Of a stretch of DNA of 64,000 nt, positions 24,053 through 35,500 are shown in pieces (the stretch's first letter is position 1; each line of letters begins with the position of its first letter). The stretch spans positions 15,748,001-15,812,000 of the forward strand of contig OU612065.1 in assembly GCA_914767715.1 (NCBI GenBank), written 5' to 3'. The notes under the pieces are model-generated. The model was not told the origin of the DNA, ran no database searches, and worked only from the letters and a program-made list of their open reading frames with translations. The stretch is from Membranipora membranacea (taxonomy: Eukaryota > Bryozoa > Gymnolaemata > Cheilostomatida > Membraniporidae). A program made the translations under genes and the position numbers.

Positions 24053-25072
24053 CTATAACCTTGTTAATGTGACCTGTTCTGAATACATGGGGGCTATTCC
24101 TGGAGTTGTTACTAAAGGAGCACCATTCGCCACCTGCCATGCATAGAACTTTGTCCTTTCTTGACCAGAGTTTGTGTTATTACAGGTATCCAGAGAGGCG
24201 TACCGCTCACTCTGAGGTGTGACCCTCATCATTGCTGAAGAAGCAGAGGCTATCCTTCTCCTGATAGAGCCTTCCTCCTGGGGAGCTCTATTAGTTGATG
24301 ACAATGATAAGCTGGCCCTGGCTGAAGATGCTCGGGTTAATATAGGGCTCGGAGGACGCTGTTTCAATCTTTCTCTATTTTCAGTGCAGCTTTGTGGTCT
24401 TCTCATTATTAGAGAGCGCCCATACTTTCGACCAGTTGCTGTAAGTGTACTTGGTTTGGAAGGCTTTAATGTCTCACTTTTATTTGGTACCGGACTTGCT
24501 GGGTTCGTCGGTTTGTCAGGCGGTCTCTTAGCTGGGGGTTTTGATGCTCTAGGTCTGCGAAGTCTCGGTGGTCTAGGAAGTATTGGTCTAGTAATCATAA
24601 CACCCTTTGTTGATTTCTCTGAATTACCTCTTGTATGTTTTAGAACAATTTTGGCTACTTTATTGACCAGGTTCGAGTCGTCATCGTCGTCCTCATTGCT
24701 GTCCTCCTCGTTGCTAGATGAGTCACTATCCGAGCTATCGCTGTCAGAGCTACTCGTGTCACAACAATTATCCGATGAGTCCGACCGATTAGGTCGTGGT
24801 GATATCTCTCTAATACTCACCAGTTCAGAGTCTTTACGAAATGTCACCTTCTTACGTTTTCTGTTCCGATTCGATTTAGTGTCTGTAGTTTTATCTTGTT
24901 TGGTTTCAGATGTCGACTCATCCTTTGCATTCTTCTTGCCTGTCGGTCCCACCATCAAGTAATCGTGAGCTGACTGGATCAGCATAGTATTGCCAATACA
25001 ATGCTGGCGATTTTCATACACTAGTCCCTCAATTTTGGCTTTTGGTTCTGGTGTGCTCGACTGAGCACTCAC
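24053..25072 (-). CDS. Unrecognised acidic, Ser/Pro-rich protein, last exon
   Basis: A single open stretch of about 339 codons on the minus strand ends MYSEQVTLTRL. Its first codon in frame is GTG, not ATG, and a pyrimidine-rich acceptor (TGCTCAG) lies at the 5' edge. It is therefore most likely the last coding exon of a gene starting further right. It is basic around RNRKRKKVTFRK (about 69-80), strongly acidic and Ser/Asp-rich at about 97-133, then Pro/Arg/Ser-rich to the end. KVTF (75-78) fits the RVxF docking motif for protein phosphatase 1 and is preceded by basic residues, but such short motifs are common by chance. Most of the chain looks disordered. I do not recognise the family. The length and skewed composition make a real gene likely. 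Confidence 0.6.
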   Translation of the reverse strand: MSAQSSTPEPKAKIEGLVYENRQHCIGNTMLIQSAHDYLMVGPTGKKNAKDESTSETKQDKTTDTKSNRNRKRKKVTFRKDSELVSIREISPRPNRSDSSDNCCDTSSSDSDSSDSDSSSNEEDSNEDDDDDSNLVNKVAKIVLKHTRGNSEKSTKGVMITRPILPRPPRLRRPRASKPPAKRPPDKPTNPASPVPNKSETLKPSKPSTLTATGRKYGRSLIMRRPQSCTENRERLKQRPPSPILTRASSARASLSLSSTNRAPQEEGSIRRRIASASSAMMRVTPQSERYASLDTCNNTNSGQERTKFYAWQVANGAPLVTTPGIAPMYSEQVTLTRL

Positions 25073-26537
25073 AATAAAAGGAGGTAAATGTCATGAAAAT
25101 GTTTTCTTATCTAATCCAAAGTCTTAACAATCTTTTATTCAACCGCTCATTTAAAACCTGGATACCATCGACAGCAATGTGTACTAAGATAAAAACTCAG
25201 GACATGAAACGTCCGACTTCAATCAGGCAGGCTATCTAAATATTGTTAGATATGGGAACACTTTAATCAGCGCTCTTATACATGAACTGCCATTTACTAG
25301 ATATCAATAGGTAACCATAAAGCACAAATCTAACAGTCTAGTTATGAAGAAAATAAAGCTATGTAAAATTGGTATTGTTAATTCGACAACTTAATAATTA
25401 CATCGGTCAATGGATTTTAATTAGCTCTGGTTTCATAGGCCATTGAGTTATTTGATATGATTTAACAAACATTAAGGCAGCAGTTTAGCTTCAGTTGCTA
25501 GAATTATTTTAATTCGTCTGGAGCATAACAGCTAACTTATGTTAACAATAGATAAAATCTCTAAAAGAGCGTTATTCGGAAACTATGCTCTATTTATCTT
25601 GCAGTTCAGGAATCAAAAACAAAAGCAGAAAACCCTCTAAGTGCAAGATTGTTTAATTGCAGTGGTTCCAGTTCGGCCATAGAACTCATCCCTTTCTCGC
25701 AAATCCATAATAAAAGGTTGATTTATAAGTGACTACACTCGGAGACTCTGTCCTATCAATTGATTTTTCTAAAGTACTCCATTAGGTCTGAGTGGGTGAC
25801 CACATTAAAATTAGGATGAGCCAAATAATGCTTTTTGAAACTTGAATTCCTGATGGTGATGACAAGACACAATTAAAATACTTTAATGATATAACTTGAG
25901 TATATTTCTCACAAACACATTATTGAACAGAAGAGACAATTCACCATATTGCTGTTTAAAAATTCACTTACCAATGCACTTTGGTATATCCCACAGTTAA
26001 GTCTTATGTAGAGGAGAAAGAAATTTCAAAAATCAAATTTCCCTTTCGAAACCTGTCCGCTAGAAATTTTCAGGACTGTTCGCTAAATTATGAATCTAAT
26101 TCAAAGAGTTGCCCCAGCCACATTTTGAAGAAGACGATTCCAAAATATGAACTGTAGCAAGTGGATCAATCCAGATTTGCTGAAACTGACCCCATTTGCA
26201 ATGTAAATAGGCCATTGAACTTCATTTGTGGTACTGTTGCTGCAATGGAGCAGAGATACTTGTGTCGCAGAGTGATTCTGCAATCAGTGTGAGATAACAT
26301 GGTAGAGCGTTGATAGATAAATCTCTTAGCATTGTTGGAATCAGTTTACTGTTTTGAGGTGATATGACATGAAAGCTGAGAGTCTCTCAGATTTCACAGT
26401 GAGCATCAGGACCAATTCCAGGTGGTCTTGTATTTATCTTCGAAATGAAAATTCTATTTGGAACAAGAATTGTGTTTATGTTACAGCTAGAACTAAATGG
26501 GAGTGCATATTGAATCATGGATCTGATCTATTCACTA
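25073..26537. other. Upstream region of the acidic-protein gene, no exon identified
   Basis: AT-rich sequence expected to hold the 5' exon(s) of the gene at 24053-25072, but no convincing start exon was found. No repeat was recognised here. Confidence 0.4.
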
Positions 26538-26590
26538 GCCTGTCTTGACAAGCTTTGTTCAGACACCAAACAAAGCTTGTCAAGACAGGC
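26538..26590. repeat. Perfect 22-bp hairpin with 9-nt loop
   Basis: The left arm 26538-26559 (starting GCCTGTCTTGACAAGC) is exactly complementary to 26569-26590. The 9-base loop is CAGACACCA. It abuts the 3' side of the minus-strand SINE at 26595-26829, which suggests a fold-back formed at or near the insertion. Confidence 0.85.
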
Positions 26591-26594
26591 CAAT

Positions 26595-26829
26595 ATGTGG
26601 GTTAAATCGCAAGTGTTGTCTCCATCCGAGGACTGAGAAATATCCGTGCCTTAAGGGCGCGGCTGCCATATTCGGCGCCAAGTTGCTCTCAGTTTGCAGG
26701 CAGGTCAGAGCACACCTGGGGTGTCATATGAGCCCAGTAGTCAGTAGACCGCAGCGGGATTCGAACCCAGGACCTCCAATGCTTGCGCGTTAAAGGGCAG
26801 GCGCTCTAACCAACTGAGCTACCTCCTCC
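26595..26829 (-). mobile_element. tRNA-derived SINE, copy 2
   Basis: Read on the minus strand, GGTAGCTCAGTTGGTTAGAG matches the tRNA D-arm (box A) and GGGTTCGAATCCC matches the T-arm (box B), at normal spacing. The anticodon stem and acceptor stem do not pair, so this is not a functional tRNA gene. A body of about 150 bp follows (TCTACTGACTACTG, GTGCTCTGACCTGCCT, AGAGCAACTTGG, ATGGCAGCC) and is shared with the copy at 5085-5260. Pol III-driven SINEs have this architecture. Confidence 0.85.
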
Positions 26830-27412
26830 TACAATATGATCACATGAGCCTTGGCTTGGTTTTAGAGCATTTATATACTGTGTACATTCACCACCTTCTA
26901 TTGGTTGATCCCCCATCGGATCAAAACATGAAGGATCGAATGGGACTCAACTAAATTTTATGGGTATTTACATCAATAAATTACTTTTGATTCTCACTAT
27001 AGAGACTAGCACACAATGCTTCAATGACATGATACCTTGTATGTGTTTAGGCACAACCACCTCAAATAGACACACTAATCTTCCATGTAATGATGGTCTG
27101 TTGAAACTAATATAGACCAATGCACTCCCTTCATTGCATAAAAATATGCAAATAACATTAGCAACACTTGAGAGATATGCATAGGATTAAGGAGCAGTGC
27201 AGTGGTCAGCAGACTGTTTAGGAGGCATGCGGCCCTGCGACTTTTCGATAACCTAAGGCCCATATGTGTTGCTTACATCAGGCGACATAGGCAAAGAATG
27301 TGCTGCTATTAGGCACCAGCTCTGAGCTACCAATTGACTGGCAACTGCCAGGGACTCTTCTTAGTCTACTCTCTTGCATGTGTGTGAGGTAGGTCGGTCT
27401 CAATTGAATATG

Positions 27413-27426
27413 ATATATATATATAT
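27413..27426. repeat. Short TA microsatellite
   Basis: A run of about seven TA dinucleotides within otherwise featureless DNA between the SINE and the LINE fragment. Confidence 0.7.
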
Positions 27427-27712
27427 ACTTTATTCTGTCTCTGCCGTTATGGTTAAGAATATTGGTTTTGTAGAGCTAAAAAGTTACTAGTGATATAAAA
27501 GTCTGCACATTATAAAATATTATGTTTTGAAGAGAAAGGAGTTTAAAAATTTCACACATTGTGCTCTAAAGCATTGTCTCCATAGCTACTTACTTGGTAC
27601 TTGAAGGTTAATCGCCAACATCTGTGAGAAGGTTGTGGCAATATGTCATCTCGTCTGTCCGTCTCCGTTCCGGGTCTGCAACGTAGGGTCGGTAGATCGA
27701 TCGCCATCAACC

Positions 27713-27873
27713 TTAGCCTGCCACTGGGGGTCCCTCGAGGAGGGTGCTGCCGATCGGTAGGGCGTTCCACAGTTTAGCAGTGCTCACAAAGAAGCTGTTC
27801 TGATGCAGTTTGGTATTGCAGTGAGGGATAAAATACTGCGATTGGTGTTTCCTTGACTGTCCAGCTTTTGATA
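27713..27873 (-). mobile_element. LINE 3' fragment (end of reverse transcriptase ORF)
   Basis: The minus strand encodes SRKHQSQYFIPHCNTKLHQN, then SFFVSTAKLWNALP and finally GPPVAG with a stop at 27715-27713. This parallels the last 40 or so residues of the LINE at 28567-31729 (IPHCNSKHHQN, FFISTGKLWN, GPPVAG). Upstream of it the frame is closed by a TGA. It is a truncated, related but not identical copy. Its 3' flank differs from that of the longer element. Confidence 0.8.
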
Positions 27874-28445
27874 TTACAGATCTCCCATATCAATGCTCAG
27901 GCTGCAGTAAGAGTAAGCCACAATAAATAATATGACAAGTCAGCCATTTCAATATGTTCAATATATCTCATTCTCATACATATAAACCAATTTCATCTAA
28001 ATTAGCATACCTTAAATTGGGATTTCAGAACATCTTTCTCTTGCTGCTGTAGAATCCATAGACTAATTCTATGGTAGAATCTGTTCATCTGCTTCTTTTT
28101 GATAGCCTGAGAGAAAACACTTGTGATTGGGTAGAGAATGGGCTCGCCTCGCTTACCGATGGGTTTGGGGGATATGTTGTGACGTTACTAGCGCATATAT
28201 ATAAAAGCCATAATGTAGTGACTCAAACAAATCTACTTATCAACCACATTTCAGCTCGTATGTTTTGATTTTTGAAGTTATAGGTGGGAGTGTTACTATG
28301 TTACTATTGATGCGTTTTGGAGGTTTGTGCAATCCATACACAACAAATACTGGATTGGATAAAGCAAGTCCAAAGGGCCATGCTCACCCCACATAAATTT
28401 GTATTTTTCCTTCCTCCCTTCCTTCCTTTTTTTATCCTTTTTATG

Positions 28446-28477
28446 TATATATATATATATATCAAGCTGTTACTCCT

Positions 28478-28523
<46 letters not shown>

Positions 28524-28556
28524 ATGTATATGTATATGTATATATGATATATATCA
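28446..28556. repeat. TA/TATG microsatellite at LINE 5' boundary
   Basis: Roughly 100 bp of alternating TA with GTATA interruptions lies directly upstream of the LINE coding start. The YIYIYI reading through it is not protein. It may be the insertion target or a tail of a neighbouring element. Confidence 0.85.
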
Positions 28557-28566
28557 GAACACCTCC

Positions 28567-31500
28567 ATGATGACATCAGCAGATATGAATTCACACACAC
28601 AAAACTCAAGCTCTGACTCTACTCCAACTGATACCAGTACACTCTACCTATGTGGTACATGTAGGAATGCTGTCACATGGGAACACAAAGGCGTCCTATG
28701 TGAGGAATGCTCAACTTGGTTCCGCACATGCTGTCAAAATATTCACTCAGCACAGTACTCCAAGCTCGACCACATCAGCGTCTCCTGGGCCTGCACAAAT
28801 TGTGACACACAGAATTACAGTCACATAGTATACAACTGCACTGGCTACACGAACAACAGAAGTCAAGACAAATCATCAAACCTCTCAAGCCTAGATCTGA
28901 GTATCGAGTCGCTTGATGAAAGCTCAAAACCAAGACACGAATCCTCACCAATAAAAAAGAAACCAAACGGACAACCAATCAAAATCATCAACGTCAACAC
29001 CCAATCCATCTGTTCTAAGCTCGGAGCCTGGCGTAACTTGATTCAGAGCACAGAACCTGATGTGATCATCGCCACTGAAACATGGCTTAGTGCTGACATA
29101 AATGACGCTGAACTTGAGCTCGAGAACTACACTATCTACAGGCATGACAGAACTGCTGGTGTCCTCATTGCTGTAAGTAAGGCGATCAACTCAACCAATC
29201 TACCATACACAACCGCTGACGCCGAGATAGTATGGGTAAAGATAATACTCACCGGGCAACAGGACCTGCTTGTAGGGGCCTGTTATCGCCATGATGTGAG
29301 TGACACCACAACCATACCGGTGCTTGAGAAGACAGTGGAGGAAATATTGAAGAAACGCCACAGGAATGTCATCATTGGTGGCGACTTCAATTTTCCCGGC
29401 TGGGACTGGGCATCCAATCAACTCAAACCGCAAACCAAACATGTCGGCCTGCATGAAGAATTTATGTCCTTCCTGAACACCTATGGGCTTACTCAACATG
29501 TGAAAGAGCCGACCAGAGAGAGAAATACTCTGGATCTCATAGCATCAAACATACCAGACAGAATAAATAGGACAAAGGTGATACCCGGTATCAGCGACCA
29601 CAACGTTGTATACACAGAGGTGTCACTGAAAGTAAACCGCAGACGGACAGCCCCTAGGGCAGCCTGGGTCGACAAGAGAGCCGACTGGCTAGGCCTCACC
29701 AAGTACATCGATCCACTCTTAAAACCCCTTGCTACAAGCTCAGACACTGTAGAAAACCTATGGACTGCATTTAAAAATGTTATGACCAGTGCAGCCAACA
29801 AGTTTATTCCATCCAGAAAAGTGAAAGCCAGAGAGTCTCGACCCTGGATAAGCAGCAAGCTGCGTGAGAAGATGACGTTACGGGACCGTCTACACCAGAA
29901 GAGCAAGCACCAAGGCAAAGCAAAAATTGAACTGCGATTCAAGAAAATGAAGAACGAAGTCCAGGCCGACCTGAGAAGAGAACAGAGAGAATATGTTACA
30001 AATATACTCAGCGAAGAAGATACCAACACTGCCAACAAAAGTAAAAAGTTCTGGACTTACGTCAAACACAAACGATCTGACAATGCCGGCATTGGAACCC
30101 TCCGATCCAATGGTAAATTGATCACTAACCCAACAGACAAAGCTGAGGCTCTGAATGCACAATTCCAATCGGTGTTTAGCACGCAGTCTTCCGAACCAAT
30201 CAAGCCACCCACGGAAGACAATCTTTCGATGCCAAACATCAAAGTTGTAGAAAGCGGTGTACTTGCCCAGCTTCAGAGACTAAACCAGCACAAGGCGACT
30301 GGCCCAGAGGCTTAAGTGCTCGGCTTCTCAAGGAGACTGCCGTCAGCATAACACCCACGCTGACTAATATATTCCAACTATCCCTTGACCGGGCAGAAGC
30401 TCCAATGGACTGGAAACATGCCAGAGTGACTCCTATCTTTAAAAAAGGTGACAAGTATGAGACCTCAAACTACCGACCTATCAGCCTGACCTGCATAGTC
30501 AGCAAAATATTAGAACATATCATCACTGGTAATATGATGTTGTACCTAGAGACAAACCATAAGCTCAGTCATATGCAACATGGCTTTCGCAGAAATCGTA
30601 GCTGTGAGACCAAGCTAATAGAGCTTACATCAGACATATCATCACTAATGGACGAAGGCAAAGAGATCGACGCTATAGTGCTCGACTTCAGCAAGGCGTT
30701 CGATAAAGTCTGCCATACCAAGCTGGTCAACAAAGTCAACTCCAAGGGCATCAGCTGCCAGGTCACCAACTGGATCTCCAGCTTCCTAACCTCTCGATTG
30801 CAAGAGGTTGTGGTAGATGGATACCCATCCAAACCATGCCCTGTCACATCCGGTGTCCCTCAGGGCTCCGTTATCGGCCCCGCCCTATTCCTCACGTACA
30901 TAGATGGTCTTCCCTCATGTGTCAAGTTTCTAGGCTCTTTGCTGACGACACCATCTTATACTGCTCTACTGACAACAACCAACAGCTGCAAAGAGATCTG
31001 CATGCCTTAGAAGAATGGGAAAAGACATGGAATATGGAGTTTAACCCGACGAAATGTGAACACATCAAATTCAGTCGCAAGAGAACCAAACTCGACAACA
31101 ACCATTACACTCTTCACGGCATAGAGATACCGAAAGCCAACAACATAAAGTATCTTGGTGTAAAGCTTGACTCCACATTAAAGTGGGGCACAAATACGGA
31201 CTACATCGCCAACAGAGCTTCAAACAAGATCGGATTTATAAGAAGAACGATCCCATACACCTTAACACATGTCAGAGACAAAGCGTACAAGACTCTGGCA
31301 AGACCTGTCCTGGAATACACAAGTACTGTCTGGGACGCAGGACTAACATCAACACAGTCTACAAAGCTAGAATCTATGCAACAGAGAGCCGCCAGAACGG
31401 TACATAACATACCGCGTACTGACCACACTACCAGTACTACTGCTTTAATCGCGAATCTACAATGGGAGCCGCTGGCTGAGAGAAGAGAGAATCGTCGAGT

Positions 31501-31729
31501 CGCACTATTCAGAGCCATGCTCTTTGACGAGATAGCAACTAACACCTACGACTATTTGACTCCCTTCACCCCAACTATCGGGTACTCAAGAAAGCACAAC
31601 CAACAGTATACCATCCCACACTGCAACAGTAAGCACCATCAAAACAGCTTCTTCATCAGCACCGGCAAGCTATGGAACAACCCTCCTCCTGATTGTTCCC
31701 TATTAATAGGTCCCCCTGTGGCAGGTTAA
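28567..31729 (+). mobile_element. CR1/Jockey-type non-LTR retrotransposon, two frameshifts
   Basis: A single ORF2-like protein is read in three pieces. From 28567 it has a Cys/His-rich PHD-like finger (LCGTCRNAV, CEECSTWF, WACTNC). An apurinic-type endonuclease follows, with TETWL, GGDFNFPGWDW and GISDHNVVY. The frame breaks near 30305-30315, where GPEA is followed by a stop while the next frame continues GLSARLLKE. The reverse transcriptase then has NYRPISLT, DFSKAFDKV and SGVPQGSV. A second break near 30925-30935 precedes FADD (30938-30949), thumb motifs such as IKYLGVKLD, and the stop at 31727-31729. No RNase H domain was seen. The two indels make this copy non-autonomous. Such elements move by target-primed reverse transcription. 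The subfamily cannot be fixed without a tree. Confidence 0.9.
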
Positions 31730-32479
31730 TTTGCCTTACAAATACAAACCATGCCCCCCTGTTATCAGACCTGGAACGTTTAATGACTTATGGCTTGCCA
31801 CATTGCTGAAACCTTCTACGAAGAAGTTCGCGATTACTCTACAAGTACCAAGTACATCGGCATCTGAAGTTGAAATAGTGATCATGTCCATACCTTTGTG
31901 TATACATGCTTATAATTTCACCAATGAACTAAACCATTCATTGATTTCACATACATACCAATATGCAGTTAACATTACTGAATACAAACAAATTCTTGTT
32001 TCATATTCTGTTTTCCTATTAATGGATTTTGAGCCATTAGATTGGCCATGAGGAGGCGGCAAGTCCATAAACAGACAGAGCATTCAATCCGTTCATTATA
32101 GAAAAAACCGGTTATATGTAAAGGTGGTAGCAAGACCTTTGTCCAGCATATACAGGCTGTTGGTACAGCCCATCTTGTGTGTTACCATGCTACCAAGCAG
32201 CAGCTGCCAGCACCATTGTGGTATTTTTAACATGTTTACTAGATCGAATTCCTGTGACATACCATACTATACAACCCCTGTGTGTCGATATTAGTTCATG
32301 CAAGGTTTATGCAGGTCATCCTGGTTTATGCATATTAAGGTTTTCGACCGAATTGTAAGAAAAGTCCAAGCAGTACTATTTACAATCACCTGAGATATGG
32401 TGAGACCGTGAAAATGTCTTATAAATGTAACAAAACAATATCAAAGTTACTGACTGATGCTCCCACTCTCTTCTTACAG
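31730..32479. other. LINE 3' flank to WDR6 leader
   Basis: Probable 3' untranslated LINE sequence followed by AT-rich DNA. No gene was recognised. It ends with a strong pyrimidine-rich acceptor (CTCTTCTTACAG, AG ending 32479) for the WDR6 leader. Confidence 0.5.
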
Positions 32480-32502
32480 AACAATCGGATGCCTGATGAA
32501 AC

Positions 32503-35500
32503 ATGGATATTCAACAGATAAGCAATTGTCAGAGGGTCACAGCTGCTCTATTTCTTAATGAGAAGTACAGCCAGCCAGTCTTGCTTTTAGGTAAGAAATG
32601 AAACATACTATGAAGCAGATATTGAGCAGATGACTTAAAAACAAAAGTTTGATTTCCACCCATCTAGTGACATTACAATGAGTGTGTTGACACAAATACA
32701 AAAATTTCTCTCTTTTTAAATAACCGTCATCAATGTTGAATGATTTTAGGATCGGGCTCATATGTAGCACTTCATGTTGGTGAGGAAAAGGTCGGACAGT
32801 TGAAAGAAGCCTTCAAAGTAGAAGCTCTCCCTTGCAGGGTTATACATGGATTTCGCCAAAACGGTACATATTACATGTGCTTCAGTACACCAGTCTTATT
32901 GATAATGAGTCTAAGCAGAGAATGATAGCTATCAATGTATGATGCGATGTGCATTCCATATCACCTATTTATTCTGGGAAATCCACCAAAATGTTGCTCA
33001 AGATGTGAGTTCTCTAGGTCAAGATATTAGGTTCTTTGCATCAGCATTACTTTTTTTGCACGCTTATCCTTGAAAATAAGCTTTATTCTATTTCCAGGTA
33101 CATATAAGAGTGTTGCCTCATTTGGACAAAAGGCTGTTACTGTCCTTGAGCTCACTGATAACAACCAACTCAGGTGTGTATATTGGCCATCTTTTCGTAT
33201 CAGGATGACATGTTCCAAGAAAGTGAAATAAGCCAGTGGGGTGTGTCTCACTTTATCAAACAAAGACTACTGTTTCTGAAGATGATGTATGTGTCTATGA
33301 AGGGACTCATCTACTCTATTCTGTTTTTGTGTTGTAGGGTATTGTACCCACTGGTTGAGTATAAAGACTGGATACTGGATCTGATGTGGTTTACTGATGG
33401 ACACCGTTATGCTATTATAACTGCTCATAACAAACTAATAGTGGCAGATGCAGCATCAGGACAAGTCATATCCACACATCACTCCTCGCTCAACTGTATA
33501 CTGTATCCTCTGATAATCACTTAAAAATCTCCTCAACAACAATCTGAAATGGGTGTCAGTAAAGTGAAGTATCCTGAATTTTGAGCTCTCTGTGCAGGTG
33601 AATAATGTCAATATGTAAAAATGTATGATTTCACTGTATATGCTCATCCAGTAATCAGACTTTTTTCCATGTAGAGCATATTTTGGTTGTGCATAATATT
33701 TGTGCTGCTCGTTCAATTTCATCAGCAACATGATAACCATCCTTCACTCATTTATGATTAGATATTCAGCACGTCTGCTTCACAGATTAACCAAAGACTC
33801 TGTTGAGGATGTAACTGATTTGGTTGTTTCTGCTGGTACAGTATTTAATGAGGTTGTGATATGGAGACCTGATAAATGTGAGAAAGAGAGAGTTTCTATA
33901 CTACATCACCTAACTGGACACAAGGTAATATACATAGTACATCACACATGCAGGTAGAAGTAGGAGATCGCAGTCTGAAGTCATGTGACTGAATTAGACA
34001 TTATTTGAAGAACTACTATCCTTGCCCCTCTGTTCTTCCATTGACCTCTCATCATCTAGCTCTTCTATATATATATATCATTGCGTCTTAGATCTGCTTA
34101 TGTGATATGTATATGATAACTTGATGTAATACGGTTTGTTATTTTAGGGTGTGATATTTAACATCAATGTTAACTATTCATCTAAGCTGATTTGTTCAGT
34201 ATCTGATGACAGATCTATACGCTTATGGAATTGGAGTTGCCCATCCTCTGATTCTGAGAAGACAAATTCTTGGGAGGATGTTGTTTTTGATCTAGTCAGT
34301 GTCTTCAATGGTCATAAATCTCGTGTTTGGGATGCCTGTATACTGGAGAACAAGCTCATCAGTATCGGAGAAGACGCATTATTAATAGCATGGAATCTCG
34401 ATGGTTCAATAACAAAATCTATTAAGACTCATAAGGTAGGGACTCCCTTATAGAATTTCACACCTTTCTCACCTAGCCGGCTGTATCCTTAGTGGGTAGC
34501 CATTCTGCTAGCCCCAAGTTCAATTAGACTCCCTTATAGAATACTTATATTAATTTTGTGTGATATTTGTATGATCTGCTAGTTTTTTGTATAATTCTGA
34601 ATCAATATTTATGGGAAGTGCATGTGCTTTCCAAGAGTAGTAGTAGAATGAACTGATTTTACATGTCAGTGTCATCCAAAACCTGACTTCCCGTTGTGTG
34701 ATGAGTATCACATTATAGCAAAAAATTAGCCAAATCGACCCTGGTATTATATTTATTTTTTGTTGTATTTTTCTAGGGCAAGAATATATGGTGCATGGCT
34801 ATGAACGATGAGTATGTGGTGAGTATTGGTAATAATTTCACCTATGATTATATGGTGTATTCATCACTTGTTTATACAACCCATGTGGATGATAATGTTG
34901 ATAAATGACCATTGCCATTTCACTGTCAGCATTCGATACTGGCACTTTGCAAGAACTCTACAACTTAGAGCGCTTTCTGTTTACAGGTTGCTTGTGGAGG
35001 TGACTCTAGTGTAAGAGCGTGGGAATTATCCACTCTCCTAGCATCTTCTGAATCTAATGCTGCCCAGAGCCTTGTGAAAAGCTCCACAGATAGAGCTGAC
35101 CATGGAGATTTCCCTCGGGAGATTTGTATAATCTATGATTTCTGTATTTCATTTACTAACAGAGGTCTTCTAATTGCCGAGAGATTTTATACTGAGGTAA
35201 TGTATAAAAACCTTCTACACATCAGATCATACTCAGTATACATATTGAGATCGCTGTCCAGATTGTGATATGGTTTCAGATATTGAGCTTGATTTCCAAT
35301 TTTGCTGTGCGGTACACCAATACGCAATCTCCTCCTACAATCATAATTCTCACGTATTGTGCTTGTAGATACTCATAGGTTAAGACTGGTCTAACCAATT
35401 TTGTGTTTTGTCTTATAACGTTATTTCGCATTCACATCTAAAGGGAGAGCAGAAAACACTGCTGACAGATGCTGACTTTTCTGGTTACACGGTGATGTCC

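Noticed and set aside
26545-26793. 82-codon plus-strand ORF containing RDSNPGPPM
   Set aside because: This is the antisense reading of the tRNA-derived SINE, a well-known false protein.
26745-26829. Possible functional tRNA gene on the minus strand
   Set aside because: Box A and box B fit, but the anticodon and acceptor stems do not pair, and the sequence continues into a body shared with another copy. It is a SINE head.
28399-28566. N-terminal extension of the LINE protein rich in Ile and Tyr
   Set aside because: It is a reading of the TA microsatellite. The protein is taken to start at the ATG at 28567.
29200-30240. Several minus-strand ORFs of 60-181 codons
   Set aside because: Antisense shadows of the LINE endonuclease and reverse transcriptase ORF.
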